Positions 49,001 through 60,918 of a DNA stretch of 64,000 nucleotides are shown piece after piece. A model generated the notes under the pieces. That model saw nothing but the letters and a program-made list of their open reading frames with translations, did no database searches and was not told the origin of the DNA. The stretch lies in the NCBI GenBank assembly GCA_039707655.1, contig CM077666.1, forward strand, positions 287,359,166 to 287,423,165, given 5' to 3'. Made by a program: the position numbers and the translations under genes. Within the stretch, counting starts at the first letter, position 1, and each line of letters opens with the position of its first letter. This DNA comes from Elymus sibiricus. Lineage: Eukaryota; Streptophyta; Magnoliopsida; Poales; Poaceae.

Positions 49001-49190
49001 CCATGTGCCGATCCTTTGAGATTGCAACCCTACCTAGACCCAATACCTTGCTTTTCCCAGTGTTAGCAAAAGTAATGTGCTTTTGAATAGATGGACGAAG
49101 TGTAGAGTCCATGAGTAGGCTTTGGTCACCAGTCATATGATTGGTGCAACCACTGTCCAGGATCCATTCAGTAGCTTTTGGAAGTGAACC
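46014..49190 (-). CDS. Copia pol polyprotein, open throughout
   Basis: An open frame of 1058 codons on the reverse strand starts right after a TAG at 49191-49193. In order it shows the protease site WILDSG (about 49175-49155), a GAG-pre-integrase stretch with LWHRRLGH, an integrase with [16 protein letters not shown] and the Glu in [10 protein letters not shown], a reverse transcriptase with YVDDIIFG (about residue 740 of the open frame) and RNase H with DSDYAGD and the downstream AEAKYIAA. It makes the cDNA and inserts it into the genome. No inner stop or frameshift is visible, in contrast to gag. It is in another frame than gag, with a degenerate 250-bp junction between 49441 and 49191, so it would not be made from this copy as a normal fusion. 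Confidence 0.9.
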   Translation of the reverse strand, partial: GSLPKATEWILDSGCTNHMTGDQSLLMDSTLRPSIQKHITFANTGKSKVLGLGRVAISKDRHMDKVMLVESLGFNLMSVSMLCDLDMIVIFGKFRCLVLMAFDKTQVFEGYRRGDLYMVDFSTGPQLATCLLAKASECWLWHRRLGHAGMRNLHTLVKKKHIIGIEGVKFKKDHLCGACEARKMTRAKHPSKTIMTTTRPFELLHMDLFGPTHYSTLTTSAHLYGFVIVDDYSRYTWVHIIMYKTEVQDVFRRFANRAMTNYGVKIKHIRSDNGTEFKNTGLDTYLDVLGITHELSSPYTPQQNGVVERKNRTLIEMARTMLDEYKTPRKWWPEAIDTACHIINRVYLHKFFKKTSYELITGKKPNVSYFKVFGVRCWIRDPHHTSKFAPKAHEGFMLGYGKDSHTYRVFNLFHYKVVETVDVRFDETNGSQREHLPTVIDEPPPSESIKQMGTGEIIPTEELGDEEVVIPTPVQREDNDQIEDNAEPEDDARQQQSLRPVHPRVANEVQIEKIIDNINAPGPLTRSRATQLANFCGHFAFVSINEPTKVTEAFMEPEWIQAMQEELQQFELNNVWELVKRPDPRKHNIIGTKWIYSNKQDEHGQVVRNKARLVAQGYTQLEGIDFDETFAPVARLEAIRILLAYANHHDIILYQMDVKSAFLNGKIEEEVYVAQPPGFENPKHPDKVYRLNKALYGLKQAPRAWYDTLKEFLKSKGFKPGSLDPTLFTKSYDGELFVCQIYVDDIIFGCTDKRYSDEFSHMMQEQYQMSMMGELKFFLGLQIRQQRNGIFISQEKYLKDCLKKFGMQDCKGYKTPMPTNGHLSTDDNGKEFDQKVYRSMIGSLLYLCASRPDIMLSVCMCARFQVAPKELHHLAVKRILRYLAHTPTLGLWYPKGSEFDLVGYSDSDYAGDRVDRKSTSGTCHFLGRSLVCWSSKKQNCVSLSTAEAKYIAAGSCCAQLLWMKQTLKDYGINKKKVPLFCDNESAIKISHNPIQHSKTKHIEIRHHFLRDHVLKEDIDIIHVNTEDQLADIFTKPLDEKRFRKLRCELNILESSNVL

Positions 49191-49441
49191 CTACAGTAAA
49201 GTTAGTGGGATAGGCTTCACGATGACAATTTGTGAAGATAAAGCATGTGATCGCAGATACTTCATGCAAGATTAGTTTCATGAAAGATATGGAAATGTAA
49301 TCATCAAGAAATTATGTTGAGTCTTTTGTTCCATAGCATTTTGGGCATTATAACTTGTGACCCACAAGTTTATTCAGGTCCCTAGCATTGTCTTCAGAAC
49401 CAATGCTTTTCGGCTGGAGACCTGACCCTGCAAGAAAGAGA

Positions 49442-51949
49442 TCAGTTCTTCTTAACCACCCACATCTGAAGGGGTGGCTTAGAAGCAATAATTCTAAGTG
49501 CAGCATCTGAGAACTTTGGCTTTGAAGCCCTAGCAAATAGCTTCACAAGGGGGTTAGAGTACTCAAATGAATAGGCAGAGAAGTTCCTTGATTTGTGAAC
49601 ATAATGGTATGAGGAACATCTCTCATATTCATGAGTCTGATCATTGTGACCCTGCAAAACATTAGCGTTAGGGCGATCATACGAAGACCTTTGTCTGTAT
49701 GAAGACTTTGGTCCATATGAAGCTTTTGCTCTGGGGTTTGTCTTCTTCCTTGGTGGTGTCATGATGACATTCACGGGAAGCTTTTCAAGAAGACTTTTGG
49801 GAACCCAGATCTTCTTCATAGGGGAACCATTCCTGCAGTTAGTTCCAATAAACCTGGCAAACACTTCACCATTCTGGTTTTTGAACAGTTTATAGTTTGA
49901 GTCAAAGGACTCATCAATGATGATAGGGTTAGCACAGTTGTAACCAGATAAGGTGGATGGATCCACTGATGGCCCTTGTGCAGCAACCCAGGTAGTTTTG
50001 GGGTACTGCTCAGGCTTCCAGTAAGACCCATCAACATTGATTCTCCTCTCGAAGCCAATACCCTCTTTCCTAGGGTTTCTGTTCAGGATCTATTTCTTGA
50101 GGACAACACAAAGCGTCTGATGCCCTTTGAGACTCTTAAACATGCCTGTCTCAAGCAATGTCTTCGACCTAGCATTCTCATCAGTAATAGCAATGGCTTC
50201 CTCAGATGAGGGGTTAGTTGCCACAACAGTAGTTGAAGATATTGCAGTTTCAGAAACAGTAGAGCATTCAGCAGAAGAATTGGCGTTATCACGCTCAAGG
50301 CATTTTAAGCAAGGTGGCACAAATTCATCCTGAGCGGTACTGGTCTGTTGAGCGAGTAGTGAATCGTTTTCAGTCCGAAGATCATCATGAGACGCTCTCA
50401 GCTTCTCAAGCTCTTGCTTCCTTTGAAGATATTCATAGGAGAGCTTCTCGTGATCAGATGAGAGGGTATCATGACGACTTAGTAGCTCTTCATACTTAAC
50501 TTGAAGATTTTTTATGTCTTTAATTAAGGATTGACTTCGATTCATTTCCTCGTCCAACATATCATCGCTTTTGTCTAGCAGTTTTTGAATCTTTTCCATA
50601 GCAGTTTGTTGCTCAGTTGCAATTTTAGCAAGTGTCCTATAGCTAGGTTTGGATTCACATTCAGAGTCGTCTTCACTTGAGGTTTCAAAGTAGGCAGCGC
50701 GTGAAGTTACCTTAGCACCTCTTGCCATGAAGCAGTAGGCAGGAGTAGGGTCGTCGTCCATAGTGTCGGTGACGTGACCATTGTCTTCAGTGTTGAAGAT
50801 GGACTTGGCGACGAATGCTGAAGCCAAAGCCAGGCTTGCCATGCCTAAGTCTGACTCCTCGTCTGACTCCTCCACTACCTCCTCAGTATCAGATTCCTCC
50901 TATGAATCCATCTCCTTGCCAATAAATGCACGAGCTTAGCTAGAAGAACTTGATTTGCACGATGAAGACTTTGATGAAGACTTTGATTGTTCCTTCTTCT
51001 TCTTGTCATCAGAGTCATAATCCTTGCTCTTCTTCTTCTTTGATTCCTTCTCCCATTGAGGACAATCAGCGATGTAGTGACCTGATCTCTTGCATTTGTG
51101 GCAAGTTCTCTTCTTGTAGTCACGAGTGGAAGCCTCATCTTTCTTGGAATCATACTTTGACGACTTTCCAGAACGGTTCTTCTTGGTGAACTTCTGGAAC
51201 TTCTTCACAAGCATTGCGAGCTCTCTGCCAATGTCTTCAGCACTATCAGAACAGCAGTTAGAGTCTTCAGATGATGATACAGCCTTTGCTTTCAAAGCAC
51301 GCGATCGTCCATAGCTAGGACCATAGATATCTCTCTTCTCATATAGCTGGAATTCATGTGTATTGAGCCTCTCAAGTATATCGGCAGGATCCAATTGCTT
51401 GAAGTCGGGGCGCTCTTGCATCATCAGTGATAGGGTGTCAAAGGAACTGTCTAGAGACCTCAGTAACTTCTTTACAACTTCATGCTTGGTGATGTCAGTG
51501 GCGCCAAGGGCATGAAGCTCATTGGTGATATCAGTGAGACGATCGAAGGTGAGCTGGACATTTTCATTCTCGAGCCTTTTGAAGCGATTGAAGAGATTGC
51601 GAAGAACATCGATTCGGGAGTCCTGTTGTGATGAGACACCCTCGTTAACCTTGGAAAGCCAGTCCCAGACAAGCTTCACAGACTCCAAGGCACTCACACG
51701 TCCATACTGCCCTTTGGTCAGATGACCACAGATGATGTTCTTGGCGGTGGAGTCCAATTGAGCGAACCTCTTCACGTCAGCAGCGGTGACACCTTCACCG
51801 ACCTTGGGGACGCCCATCCTGATGACATACCAGAGGTCGTTGTCAATGGCTTCAAGATGCATGCGCATCTTATTCTTCCAGTAGGGATAGTCAGTGCCAT
51901 CGAAGACAGGGCACGCAGCGGAAACTTTGATTATCCCTGCAGTCGACAT
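49442..51949 (-). pseudogene. Copia gag, three in-frame stops
   Basis: One frame of 836 codons starts at ATG 51949 and is broken by stops at 50936-50938, 50900-50902 and 50090-50092. The first 337 residues hold the UBN2-type gag core (YPYWKNKMRMHL near the start) and a CX2CX4HX4C zinc knuckle (CHKCKRSGHYIADC) followed by a Lys/Ser tract. The second part (to 50090) is a long coiled-coil-like stretch, and the last 174 residues are basic. Gag forms the particle that packages the RNA. This copy could only give the first part intact. Confidence 0.85.
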
Positions 51950-52001
51950 AGCTAAAATTCCAGGTGGTTAAACCGATTCACACAGAAGAAGGGAGCACCT
52001 T

Positions 52002-52013
52002 GCTCTAATACCA
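52002..52013 (-). other. Primer-binding site (initiator tRNA-Met type)
   Basis: TGGTATTAGAGC on the reverse strand, two bases after the 5' LTR end, differs by one base from TGGTATCAGAGC, the complement of the initiator tRNA-Met 3' end used by Copia elements. Confidence 0.8.
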
Positions 52014-52015
52014 AT

Positions 52016-53326
52016 TGAAAGTGCTAGTTATCGACTAGAGGGGGGTGAATAGGCGATTTTTATGAAAGGCTTCAAAAACATGCAATGTCTTCGAAGAAAG
52101 CGGAAGCGGAATGAGAACTAGCGAAGCCTATCAATAAGATGAACAGATATGACAATCATAGACATCATACATACAAGCATGCATTGAAAATAAACACAAC
52201 AAGCATGAAGATAAATGAGTAAACAGATGAATGGCTTCAGGGAATATCTACAAACACAAGCAAGCATGCAAAGGCTTCACAGTTCAAAACAGTAAGTAAG
52301 GAAGAGTAAGGATAGAACCAGGAGCTCGGGGAAGACAATGATTTGTTTGACCAGTTCCAACTGCTGTGACAGTTGTACGTCTGGTTAGGGAGGCTGAGAT
52401 TGAACTCAGAAGACCGTGTCTTCACCTTATTCCCCTTGAGCTAAGGTCACTTAGACCTCGCCCAATCACTCTAGTAAGTCTTCAAGTTAGACTTCCAAAC
52501 CTTCACAGACTTCGTTCGCCGGCAATCCACAATGACTCTTGGATGCTCAGAACGCGACGCCTAACCGACTGGAAGATCACAGTCTTCAAGTGTAATAAGT
52601 CTTCAGTTCACTTAGAACAGAATGTCTTCAGTGATGCTCAATCACTTTGGGCTCTGGGTGTTTTGGGATTTGACCTCGCAAGGTTTCTCTCTCAAAGGCT
52701 TCGAGGTGGGTTGCTCTCAAACGACAAAAACCGTGTACTAACTCGGAGTAGACACCAACTTATGGTGGAGGGGGGTGGCTATTTATAGCCAGGGGGCAAC
52801 CCGATGTGATATGTCCGAAATGACCCTTGGTCATTTAGGAACTGACACGTGTCCAACGGTCGGAATTTAAACCCACGCGGCAACTTTACTTGGGCTGCAA
52901 GCAAAGCTGACTCAACCAACTCTGGAAGAGATTTTCTCTCATTTGTCTTCGCTTGAAGACATAGGATTTTAGGTTGAGTATCTCGTCAGTTTCTGACTTC
53001 GTTTACCTCGACCCCACTTCACAGTTCGGTGGTTCCTATGACTCAAGACATAAGAAAATGAAACTACGAAAAGACTATGTCTTCAAGCTTCATTGTCTTC
53101 GACGAATGTCTTCATGAACCAATATCTTCAGCAAGAATGTCTTCGTGAATCACCATTGTCTTCAATGTCTTCATACATTTTTAGGGGTCATCTCCGATGG
53201 GTAAACCGATTCAATAGGGACTTCTACCTGTGTTCTCCTGTGAATCTCACAAACACATTAGTCCCACAACCAAGTTTGTCTTCAATACTCTAAAACCAAC
53301 AAGGGGTGGCACTAGATGCACTTACA
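52016..53326 (-). repeat. 5' LTR of the Maximus-type element
   Basis: It matches 38651-39962 throughout, with about 27 differences by eye, and lies next to the primer-binding site. Confidence 0.92.
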
Positions 53327-54464
53327 TGCTTCTCTCTTGAAAATAGCATACGGTGGGTGAACAAATTACTGTTGGGAAATTGATAGAAAAGCAAATAATC
53401 ATGACGATATCCAAGGCAATGATCATGTATATAGGCATCACGTCCGAGACAAGTAGACCGAAACGATTCTGCATCTACTACTATTACTCCACACATCGAC
53501 CGCTATCCAGCATGCATCTAGAGTATTAAGTTCATAAAGAACAGAGTAATGCCTTAAGCAAGATGACATGATGTAGACAAAGTAAACTCACGCATGAATA
53601 AACCCCATCTTTTTACTCTTAATAGCAACGATACATACGTGTCATGTCGCTTTCTGTCACTGGGATTGAGCACCGCAAGATCGAACCCATTACAAAGCAC
53701 CTCTCCCATTGCAAGATAAATCAATCTAGTTGGCCAAACCAAATCAATAGATCGGAGAGAAATACGAATCTATAACAATCATGCATAAAGGAGTTCAGAG
53801 AAAACTCAAATAATATTCATGGATAATCTGATCATAAACTCACAATTCATCGGATCCCAACAAACACACTGCAAAAAGTGATTACATCGGATAGAACTCC
53901 AGGAACATCGAGGAGAACATTGTATTGAAGATCAAAAAGAGAGAAGAAGCCATCTAGCTACTAACTATGGACCCGAAGGTCTGTGGTAAACTACTCACGC
54001 ATCCTCGGAAGGGCATCAAGGTTGATGTAGAGCCCCTCCGTGATCGAACCCCCCTCCGACAGAGTGCCGGAAAAGGCCTCCAGATGGGATCTCTTGAGAA
54101 CAGGAACTTGCGGCGGCGGAAAATGTATTTCGTGGACTCCCTTGTTGGTTTCCTGATTTTAGAGTATTTATAGAGGTGGAATTAGGTCAAACGGAGCAGA
54201 GGTGGGCCCACGAGGCACCAGGGCGCGCCACCCCCCTGGGGCGCGCCCTGGTGGCTCGTGGCCACCTCCTTTGTCTTCTGGCCCTCTCCCGAAGCTTCTA
54301 GTGTCTCTTATGTCCAGAAAAAAATCTCCAAAAAGTTTCGTGGCATTTGGACTTCGTTTGGTACTGATATTCTGAAAAACCAAAAACAGGCAAAAAACAG
54401 CAACTGGCACTGGGCACTAAGTTAATAGGTTAGTCCCAAAAAATGATATATAATTGCTTGTAAG

Positions 54465-57400
54465 TGTGGCACCCCGGCTCAAAGGACCAGTTTACCCATT
54501 GTTTCCAACCCAGAGATCATGTCTTCTGGAAACACACAACAACTTGGAATAGAACAGAACTGATCTTTATTAATATTATACAAGTACAAGCTCGGGAATT
54601 ACATCAGGTAGCGAGGCCAGAAGCACTACACGTGCTATGACAATATCTACATTATTTATGGAACATCAAGGGCCTCAGCTTTAGGGAAACTCTACAGCGT
54701 AGCGGAACATCGCGCAGGAAACTCCATCCCATAGGGACACTGCTGGAACACGGCCTAGTTAGCGTAGGATACCTTCGGGGTCTCCGTCAACGGCTTCTCC
54801 TGCATCTGGCATGATACGCCAGGTGAGTACTTGGAATGTACTCGCAAGCTCACAACAACCAAAAAAGTGCAGCAAACAACAACATGGCGATAATTAAGTC
54901 ATTACTTTAAGATGCTCACTTACGGTTGCCACTTATTCTCTTCCGGGTTCACACGTGACCCCCGGATCATTCGCGACCCATCGGTCACTTCCAAGCATGA
55001 GACGAGTTCTTCCATCATCATTATTATTATTATTACGGTTGACCACTCAGTGTGACCTAGTGCGGACTGTGTCCAATACCGTGGACGCGGCTATTCGAAT
55101 AGATTCTTACACTCTGCAGAGGTTGCACACTTTTCCCACACCATGGAGCTCCTTGTCCCGTACCTCGGTACACTTCCCTTCCGGGTGGACCGGTGCTGCT
55201 CCAACGAAACTTGCCTAACCCGTGACCCCTCCATCGTACCACCGTCAATCATCCTCCCCCGGAGTCATGCCTTGGGTGGCCCCTGTGTCACTCTTGACAC
55301 CTGCCACCGTCATGGCCAACTAAACTGTCCCAAACAGGGACGCCGACAAATAACTCAACTGGCTCACAAGGTTATCGTCGCCTACCTGATCAGGGTAGCA
55401 CGCACGCATCACATCCCCTCTTTGGTGGTACCGATAAAAGAGCACGCGGTCAGACCAAGTCAAGGCCGTCCCATTCCGGCAGATGTGGCTGCACGGGTAA
55501 GTCCGGGTCGGTGGCACTTGATCAACCATTAAGCTTAGTTTTAGTAAGTACATGACAAGCAAGGTTGTTTATCATGAATAACTTAATATGGCAGTAGTTA
55601 TGCAACAATATAATTTACTACGAATTATCACATATTAAAATTATGCAAATAATTCAACAATAAACCAATACTATTGAAATGCTTCATGTAATGGATGATA
55701 TGGCTTTCCTTGCTCAGTTGGGTTGTCCACAAACTCCTGGTCCCCAAAACCAAAATGATTTCCCTCTGAAAATATTTTAGAATAGCAAAAGAAAATGTCA
55801 CATAATACATTTCTGTTAACCAGAAATTCTGTACATGTGAGAAAAATACCAAAATTTACCAGAAAATAGAGGGGCTCAAGACAAAGGCAATGCAAAAAGA
55901 ATCAATTGATTTGGACTTGTGGATAAAAAGTAATGGGCAGTCAAAGTTACTGGTCAAAGTTGAATTTAAACAGAAATTAGAAAATCTCTGGGAGGGCCAC
56001 GTCGAAGGCGTAAAACACCAGGGCGCCTCCACTTTTATACCGCTTCGGCGCGCGGCGGAGTCACTGACAGGTGGGGTCGGCTGGATTTAAAACAGAAAGA
56101 GAGAGAGAGGAACAGAGACGGGCGGCTCACCGATGGCGATCACCGGTGATAGAGACGGCGGCGAGCTCGGGAGATGGTGGATATGGATCGGCCACACGAC
56201 GGCGGTCCTCCCTGTACCAGCAGCGTCTCCGAGGACGGCCTGACGGCATCGCCCCCTTCCTCTCCGGCGGTGGCTGGTTTCGGGGGTCGTCGGCGACGGC
56301 GTCTCCGGCAGCGGTTTGGCTGGGCAAGAGGTGGGGAAGAACCAGGGGAGCTTGCTGAGCTCGGGGACGGAGTTGGGCGGGGCTGGGGTGGAGTGTAGCG
56401 CGGGGAGTGGCGGAGCTGGCTTGGCGGCAGAACTCCAGCGAGCTACGAGGCCAGAGGGCCTCTCGGCCTTGGCTCGGCGCACTGGGGGTCGATTGGAGGT
56501 GGAGTGAGTGCGGTGAGGAGTGGAGCGAGCCGGGCGGGGCCTTTTATAGGCGAGGGAGGAGCTTCTGGAGTCGGGCAGCGCCACGGCCACGTCACCGGAG
56601 CGAGGATGGCTAGCTGGCTGGCGCGGCGCGGGCGACGTGATGGAGGAGGCAGAGGGAGTAAATGAGCGAAGAGACGGGTCGCCGGGAAGCCTCCATCCAC
56701 CTCACCTCCCGTACGGCTACTGTGCCGCCCGTTGCACACGGTGGCCGTATCCGGCGAGGGCGATTCCGGCGAGGGGGAAGGGTCTAGCGCGGCCAAGTGG
56801 ACGGAGGGGAGCTCGTCAGCGCGCGGAGACAATGTACGGCGATGCGGTCGTCGCGCTCCGACGTGACCCGTGCCTGCCGGCACCCAGAGCGCGGTTTTGG
56901 CAGGGCTGGCCATGCGGTCACCGCATGCACAGGCACACGCGGCGCGAGCTAGCCTGCCAGGCTGTGTCTGGTGTGTCGACCCTGCATACTAGAGCCCTCT
57001 CGTGTCACTAGCTCGCCCAGAAACTTGATGAGCCGAAGTGTAGCATCGACAACAGTTTGCTGTCAGTAACTTAGGAGACATCTGGAGAGAAGATGAGCTG
57101 GAGATGAAACCAATGGAGTTGTCTCGAGTGATCTATGTTGGAAGGACTACATGCTGGCAAGATTTGAGAAACTTTGGCCAAGATTTGAACATGGTTCATG
57201 TACAAATGCTATACTGGTCTAGAAACTTGGTGAGGTTGATGCACTCACATGGGTGATCTACTGGAGCTGAAATTTGGTGTGTGGGGGTTATTTGGTAATG
57301 CCAAGATGCCATAAAAATTTCAGCTCAAATGGGTACCTTTAGCTGGTACTTCCTTCACAGAGGTTTGAAATGAGCAGAAACTTGGCAGAATATTTTTGCT

Positions 57401-57928
57401 GGAAATTTATACCGGACAAGGAGATGTTTTTGAATATTGTGGCAATATATGTCCCCTAGTACCTCAGGGAATTATTTGAGAGTTTTCTGAGTTGAGGAAA
57501 TATGGGTTGCTTCACAAAGGGTCATTGCTGTCCAGAAGATAAAAGGAATATTCTGGACAAAATTTTATACTGGACCATGGAATGTTTTTGGAGATTGTGG
57601 GACTAGATGATGACAAGAAGCTGTGGTATTAATTTGGGATTTTTCTGATCATCAGAACTATAGGTTGCTTCACAACCCATAGTGAGGACAGAACAGATTT
57701 TCCCAAAGAAGAAAATGGATTATTTTGAAAGGAATGAGAATTGCAATTTGATCCAGAAGGCGTGTGACAAGATTCTGGAAAGATATTGAGGGCTTTGGAT
57801 CACTTAAAGAGAAATTCAAAGTTTCCCCAAGTCCAAAGTCAACTGAAAAGGTTTAAAAGCCATCCAATTTGCAAATAAAACCAGGAAAATTTTGAAAAAA
57901 AAAAGTTGCCAAAAACCAGGGTGTCACA
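54465..57928 (-). repeat. 3' LTR of the Ty3/gypsy element (3464 bp)
   Basis: On the reverse strand it starts TGTGACACCCTGG and ends GGGGTGCCACA, with imperfect inverted ends. The purine tract CCTAAGGGGGGTAGG lies just before it. A very GC-rich block (about 56100-57000) makes long spurious open frames on both strands. A short ATT repeat is at 55018-55034. Confidence 0.8.
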
Positions 57929-60606
57929 AACCTACCCCCCTTAGGATGAATCTCGTTCTCAAGATTCGGTTGCTCAGGGAACAAATGCGGATATGCTGAT
58001 CTCAGAAAATTCTCTCTTTCCCAGGTAGCTTCTTCCTCAGTATGATGATCCCACAATACTTTGTAAAATTTGATCATCTTACTCCTGGTAGTTCTTTCCA
58101 TCTCGTCCAAGATTCTGATAGGTTTTTCCTCGTAGGTCAAATCCTTAGTCAGCTCTAGCTCACTCATATCTGCCTGCTTGATCGGAGGTGCAATGCACTT
58201 TCTCAACTGTGATATGTGGAAGACATCGTGAACGTCGGACAACTCTGGTGGTAACTCTAACTGATATGCCACTCTGCCTCTTCTAGCAATTACTGGAAAG
58301 GGACTGATATATCTCGGTGCAAGCTTCCATCGGGTATGAAACCTTTTTATTCCTTTCATGGGGGTGACTCAGAGATAAGCATACTCTCCAGGCTCAAAAG
58401 TTACTTCTCGATGCTTAGGGTCATAGTAACTCTTTTGACGGGACTTGGCTGCTCGAAGACGTTCCTGAATATCCTTAACTTGCTTCTCAGCCTCGAGCAT
58501 CAAATCCGTGCCGAAGATACGGCTATCTCCTGTCTGGGACCAATTTAAAGGAGTGCGACATTTCCGTCCATACAATGCTTCGAACGGTGACATCTTGAGA
58601 CTTGACTGATAACTGTTGTTGTAAGAGAATTCCACATAGGGTAGACTATCCTCCCATTTGGGTCCATAGGTGAGAGCACAAGACCGAAGCATATCTTCCA
58701 ATATCTGGTTCACTCGTTCGGTCTGTCCGTTTGTCTGTGGATGATATGCCGTGCTATGCTTTAGCACGGTTCCCAGGGCTTGGTGCAACCGCAGCCAGAA
58801 TGCTGAAGTGAACAAGGATCCTCTATCTGATGTGATAGACTTGGGTACTCCATGAAGACTAACAATCCGGGACATGTAGAGCTGTGCAAGCTGATCGGCT
58901 CCGAAGGTGGTCTTCACTGGAATAAAGTGAGCCACTTTAGTAAGTACATCCACGATGACCCAGATAGCATCATGGTCTCTTGTTGACTTGGGTAGTCCAA
59001 CAATGAAGTCCATGCATATGTCATCCCATTTCCACTGGGGAACCTGTAAAGGTTGCAGTAGTCCAGTGGGTTTCTGGTGTTCAGCCTTGACTTTATTGCA
59101 GACATCACAACAGGCGACATAGTATGCAATGTCCCTTCGCATTCCTGGCCACCAAAAGGTTTCCTTTAAGTCCTGGTACATTTTCGTTCCTCCCGGATGA
59201 ATAGAGTATGCGGATTCATGTGCCTCCCTAAGTATTTGCTGTCTCAAGTTTTCTTGATCAGGCACGTATATTCGGTTCTCAAACCATAAGGTGCCTTGGT
59301 CATCAACACGGAAGGACTTGGTCTTCCCTTGCTGAACGTTCTCCTTGATCTCCTGTACACTTTTATCTGATTTCTGGGCTGTCTTAATTTCTCCCATAAG
59401 TGTTGGAGTAATTTCCAATGTATCCAGGCTAATTGGGCCGCATAGCACCATATTAAGCTTGGCAAACTCTTCTTGTAGCCTTGGATGGATACCCTCAGCT
59501 ATTGCATTCATGGTGCCTTGTTTTCTACTGAGAGCATCGGCGACCACATTGGCTTTTCCCGGATGATAATTAATTCCAATGTCATAGTCCTTGACCAGTT
59601 CAAGCCATCTTCTCTGTCTGAGATTAAGGTCAGGTTGGGTGAAAATATACTTGAGACTCTTGTGGTCTGTATATATTTCACATCACTGCCCAATGAGATA
59701 ATGCCTCCAAATCTTTAATGCATGAACCATGGCTGGCAATTCCAAATCATGAGTGGGATAGTCTCTTCATGGGGTCGTAGCTGTCTGGATGCATATGCTA
59801 CAACCCATCCTTCTTGCATTAGAACGCAGCCGATTCCATGCCTGGAAGCATCGCAATATATATCAAAGCTCTTGTGGATGTCTGGAAGAACTAAGACAGG
59901 GGCCGTAGTTAGCCTCGTCTTTAATTCCATGAAACTGCTATCACATTCTTTTGTCCAGGCAAATTTGTGATTCTTTTTCAACAGTTCTGTCAATGGCTTG
60001 GCTATTTTTGAGAAGCCTTCAATGAAACGACGGTAGTAGCCTGCCAATCCCAGAAAGCTGCGGACTTCAGTTACTGTGGCTGGTGTCTTCCAGTTTAATA
60101 CAACAGTCACTTTGCTGGGGTCGACGGCCACACCCTGTTCTGATAGAACATGTCCCAGAAATCCCACGTCTCTTAGCCAAAATTCACACTTACTGAATTT
60201 GGCATACAAGCGATGGGTCCTTAGTCTTTCCAGGATAGCACGGAGGTGTTGCGTGTGTTCTTCTTCATCTTTGGAATAGATAAGAATATCATCGATGAAT
60301 ACCACCACAAACTTGTCCAAAAAGGCCATGAAGACCTTGTTCATCATGCTCATGAAGTAGGCTGGAGCATTCGTCAGCCCGAATGACATGACTGTAAATT
60401 CATACAGACCATATCGGGTAGTGAAGGCTGTCTTGGGGATATCCTCTTTCCTGATTTTTAGCTGATGATACCCCGTTCGGAGATCAATCTTGGAAAATAC
60501 CCGGGCCCCGTTTAATTGGTCGAACAGATCATCAATGCGGGGAAGCGGATATTTATTTTTAATGGTGACCTCATTCAATTGGCGGTAGTCCACACACATT
60601 CGTAGT
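57853..60606 (-). pseudogene. Ty3/gypsy pol, truncated and disrupted
   Basis: Reverse transcriptase (60606-59750) has [12 protein letters not shown] at its cut start and [13 protein letters not shown] frameshift near 59760 and a stop near 59690 break the RNase H. The integrase part (59547-58369) has [12 protein letters not shown], a zinc-binding H/C set and [19 protein letters not shown] at 58366-58368 then separates the C-terminal part (58359 to 57853), which has the chromodomain-like VLWDHHTEEEATWE and runs into the LTR. The 5' half with gag and protease is outside the window. It is not functional. Confidence 0.85.
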
Positions 60607-60918
60607 GATGACCCACAAGTATAGGGGATCAATCATAGTCCTTTTGATAAGTAAGAGTGTCGAACCCAACGAGGAGCAGAAGGAAATGACAAGCGGTTTT
60701 CAGCAAGGTGTTTTCTGCAAGCATTGAAATTATCGGTAACGAGTAGTTTGATAGCAAGATAATTTGTAACAAGTGACAAGTAGCAATAGTAACAAAGAGT
60801 GCAGCAAGTTGGCCCAATCCTTTTTGTAGCAAAGGACAAGCCGAAACGATCTCTTATAGTAAGTAAAGCGTTCTCGAGGACACATGGGAATTTCATCTAG
60901 TCACTTTCATCATGTTTG
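60607..60918 (-). mobile_element. Fragment of another repeat between the gypsy pol and the Angela-type element
   Basis: The pol similarity stops at GTAGTGATGACCCACAAGTA. The following 312 bp are of a type that recurs in wheat LTRs (GATGACCCACAAGTATAGGG, from memory). It is ended by the Angela-type LTR at 60919. Its continuation should lie beyond that element, outside the window. Confidence 0.55.

Larger units (their letters stand above)
38651..53326 (-). mobile_element. Copia LTR retrotransposon of SIRE/Maximus type (14.7 kb)
   Basis: Two LTRs of about 1311 bp (38651-39962 and 52016-53326) bound, on the reverse strand, an initiator-tRNA-Met primer site, gag with a zinc knuckle, a Copia-order pol (protease, integrase, reverse transcriptase, RNase H), a 1.5-kb spacer, a long extra reading frame and a polypurine tract (39963-39976). 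A reading frame after pol is the hallmark of the SIRE lineage; the size fits wheat Maximus (name from memory). The LTRs differ at roughly 2% of sites by eye, so the insertion is fairly young. The flanks GGCTT and TGCTT are a target duplication with one change. It inserted into LTR C. Confidence 0.9.
38297..54464 (-). mobile_element. LTR C, same family as solo LTRs A and B, split by a nested element
   Basis: It begins at 38297 as the reverse complement of the shared LTR end GTAGCA and runs to 38650. After the Maximus-type insertion it continues from 53327 to 54464, where the next element has inserted. The order and sequence match LTR A read backwards (8451 to about 6970). The TGATACG end lies beyond the window, so it is not known whether this is a solo LTR or one LTR of a full element. 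Confidence 0.85.
54465..60606 (-). mobile_element. Ty3/gypsy chromovirus-like element, 5' part beyond window
   Basis: A 3.46-kb LTR (54465-57928) and a pol with Ty3/gypsy order (reverse transcriptase, RNase H, integrase, C-terminal chromodomain-like part) lie on the reverse strand. It inserted into LTR C at 54464. The five bases before it are GTAAG; the matching copy lies outside the window. The pol is cut at about 60607 by another insertion. The domain order and the VLWDHHTEEEATWE tail fit the Tekay/Del group, but I cannot fix the family. Confidence 0.85.

Noticed and set aside
56071..57011. Several 70-160-codon open frames on both strands
   Set aside because: They fall inside the 3.46-kb gypsy LTR, in a GC-rich block. 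None shows a domain and all are compositional.
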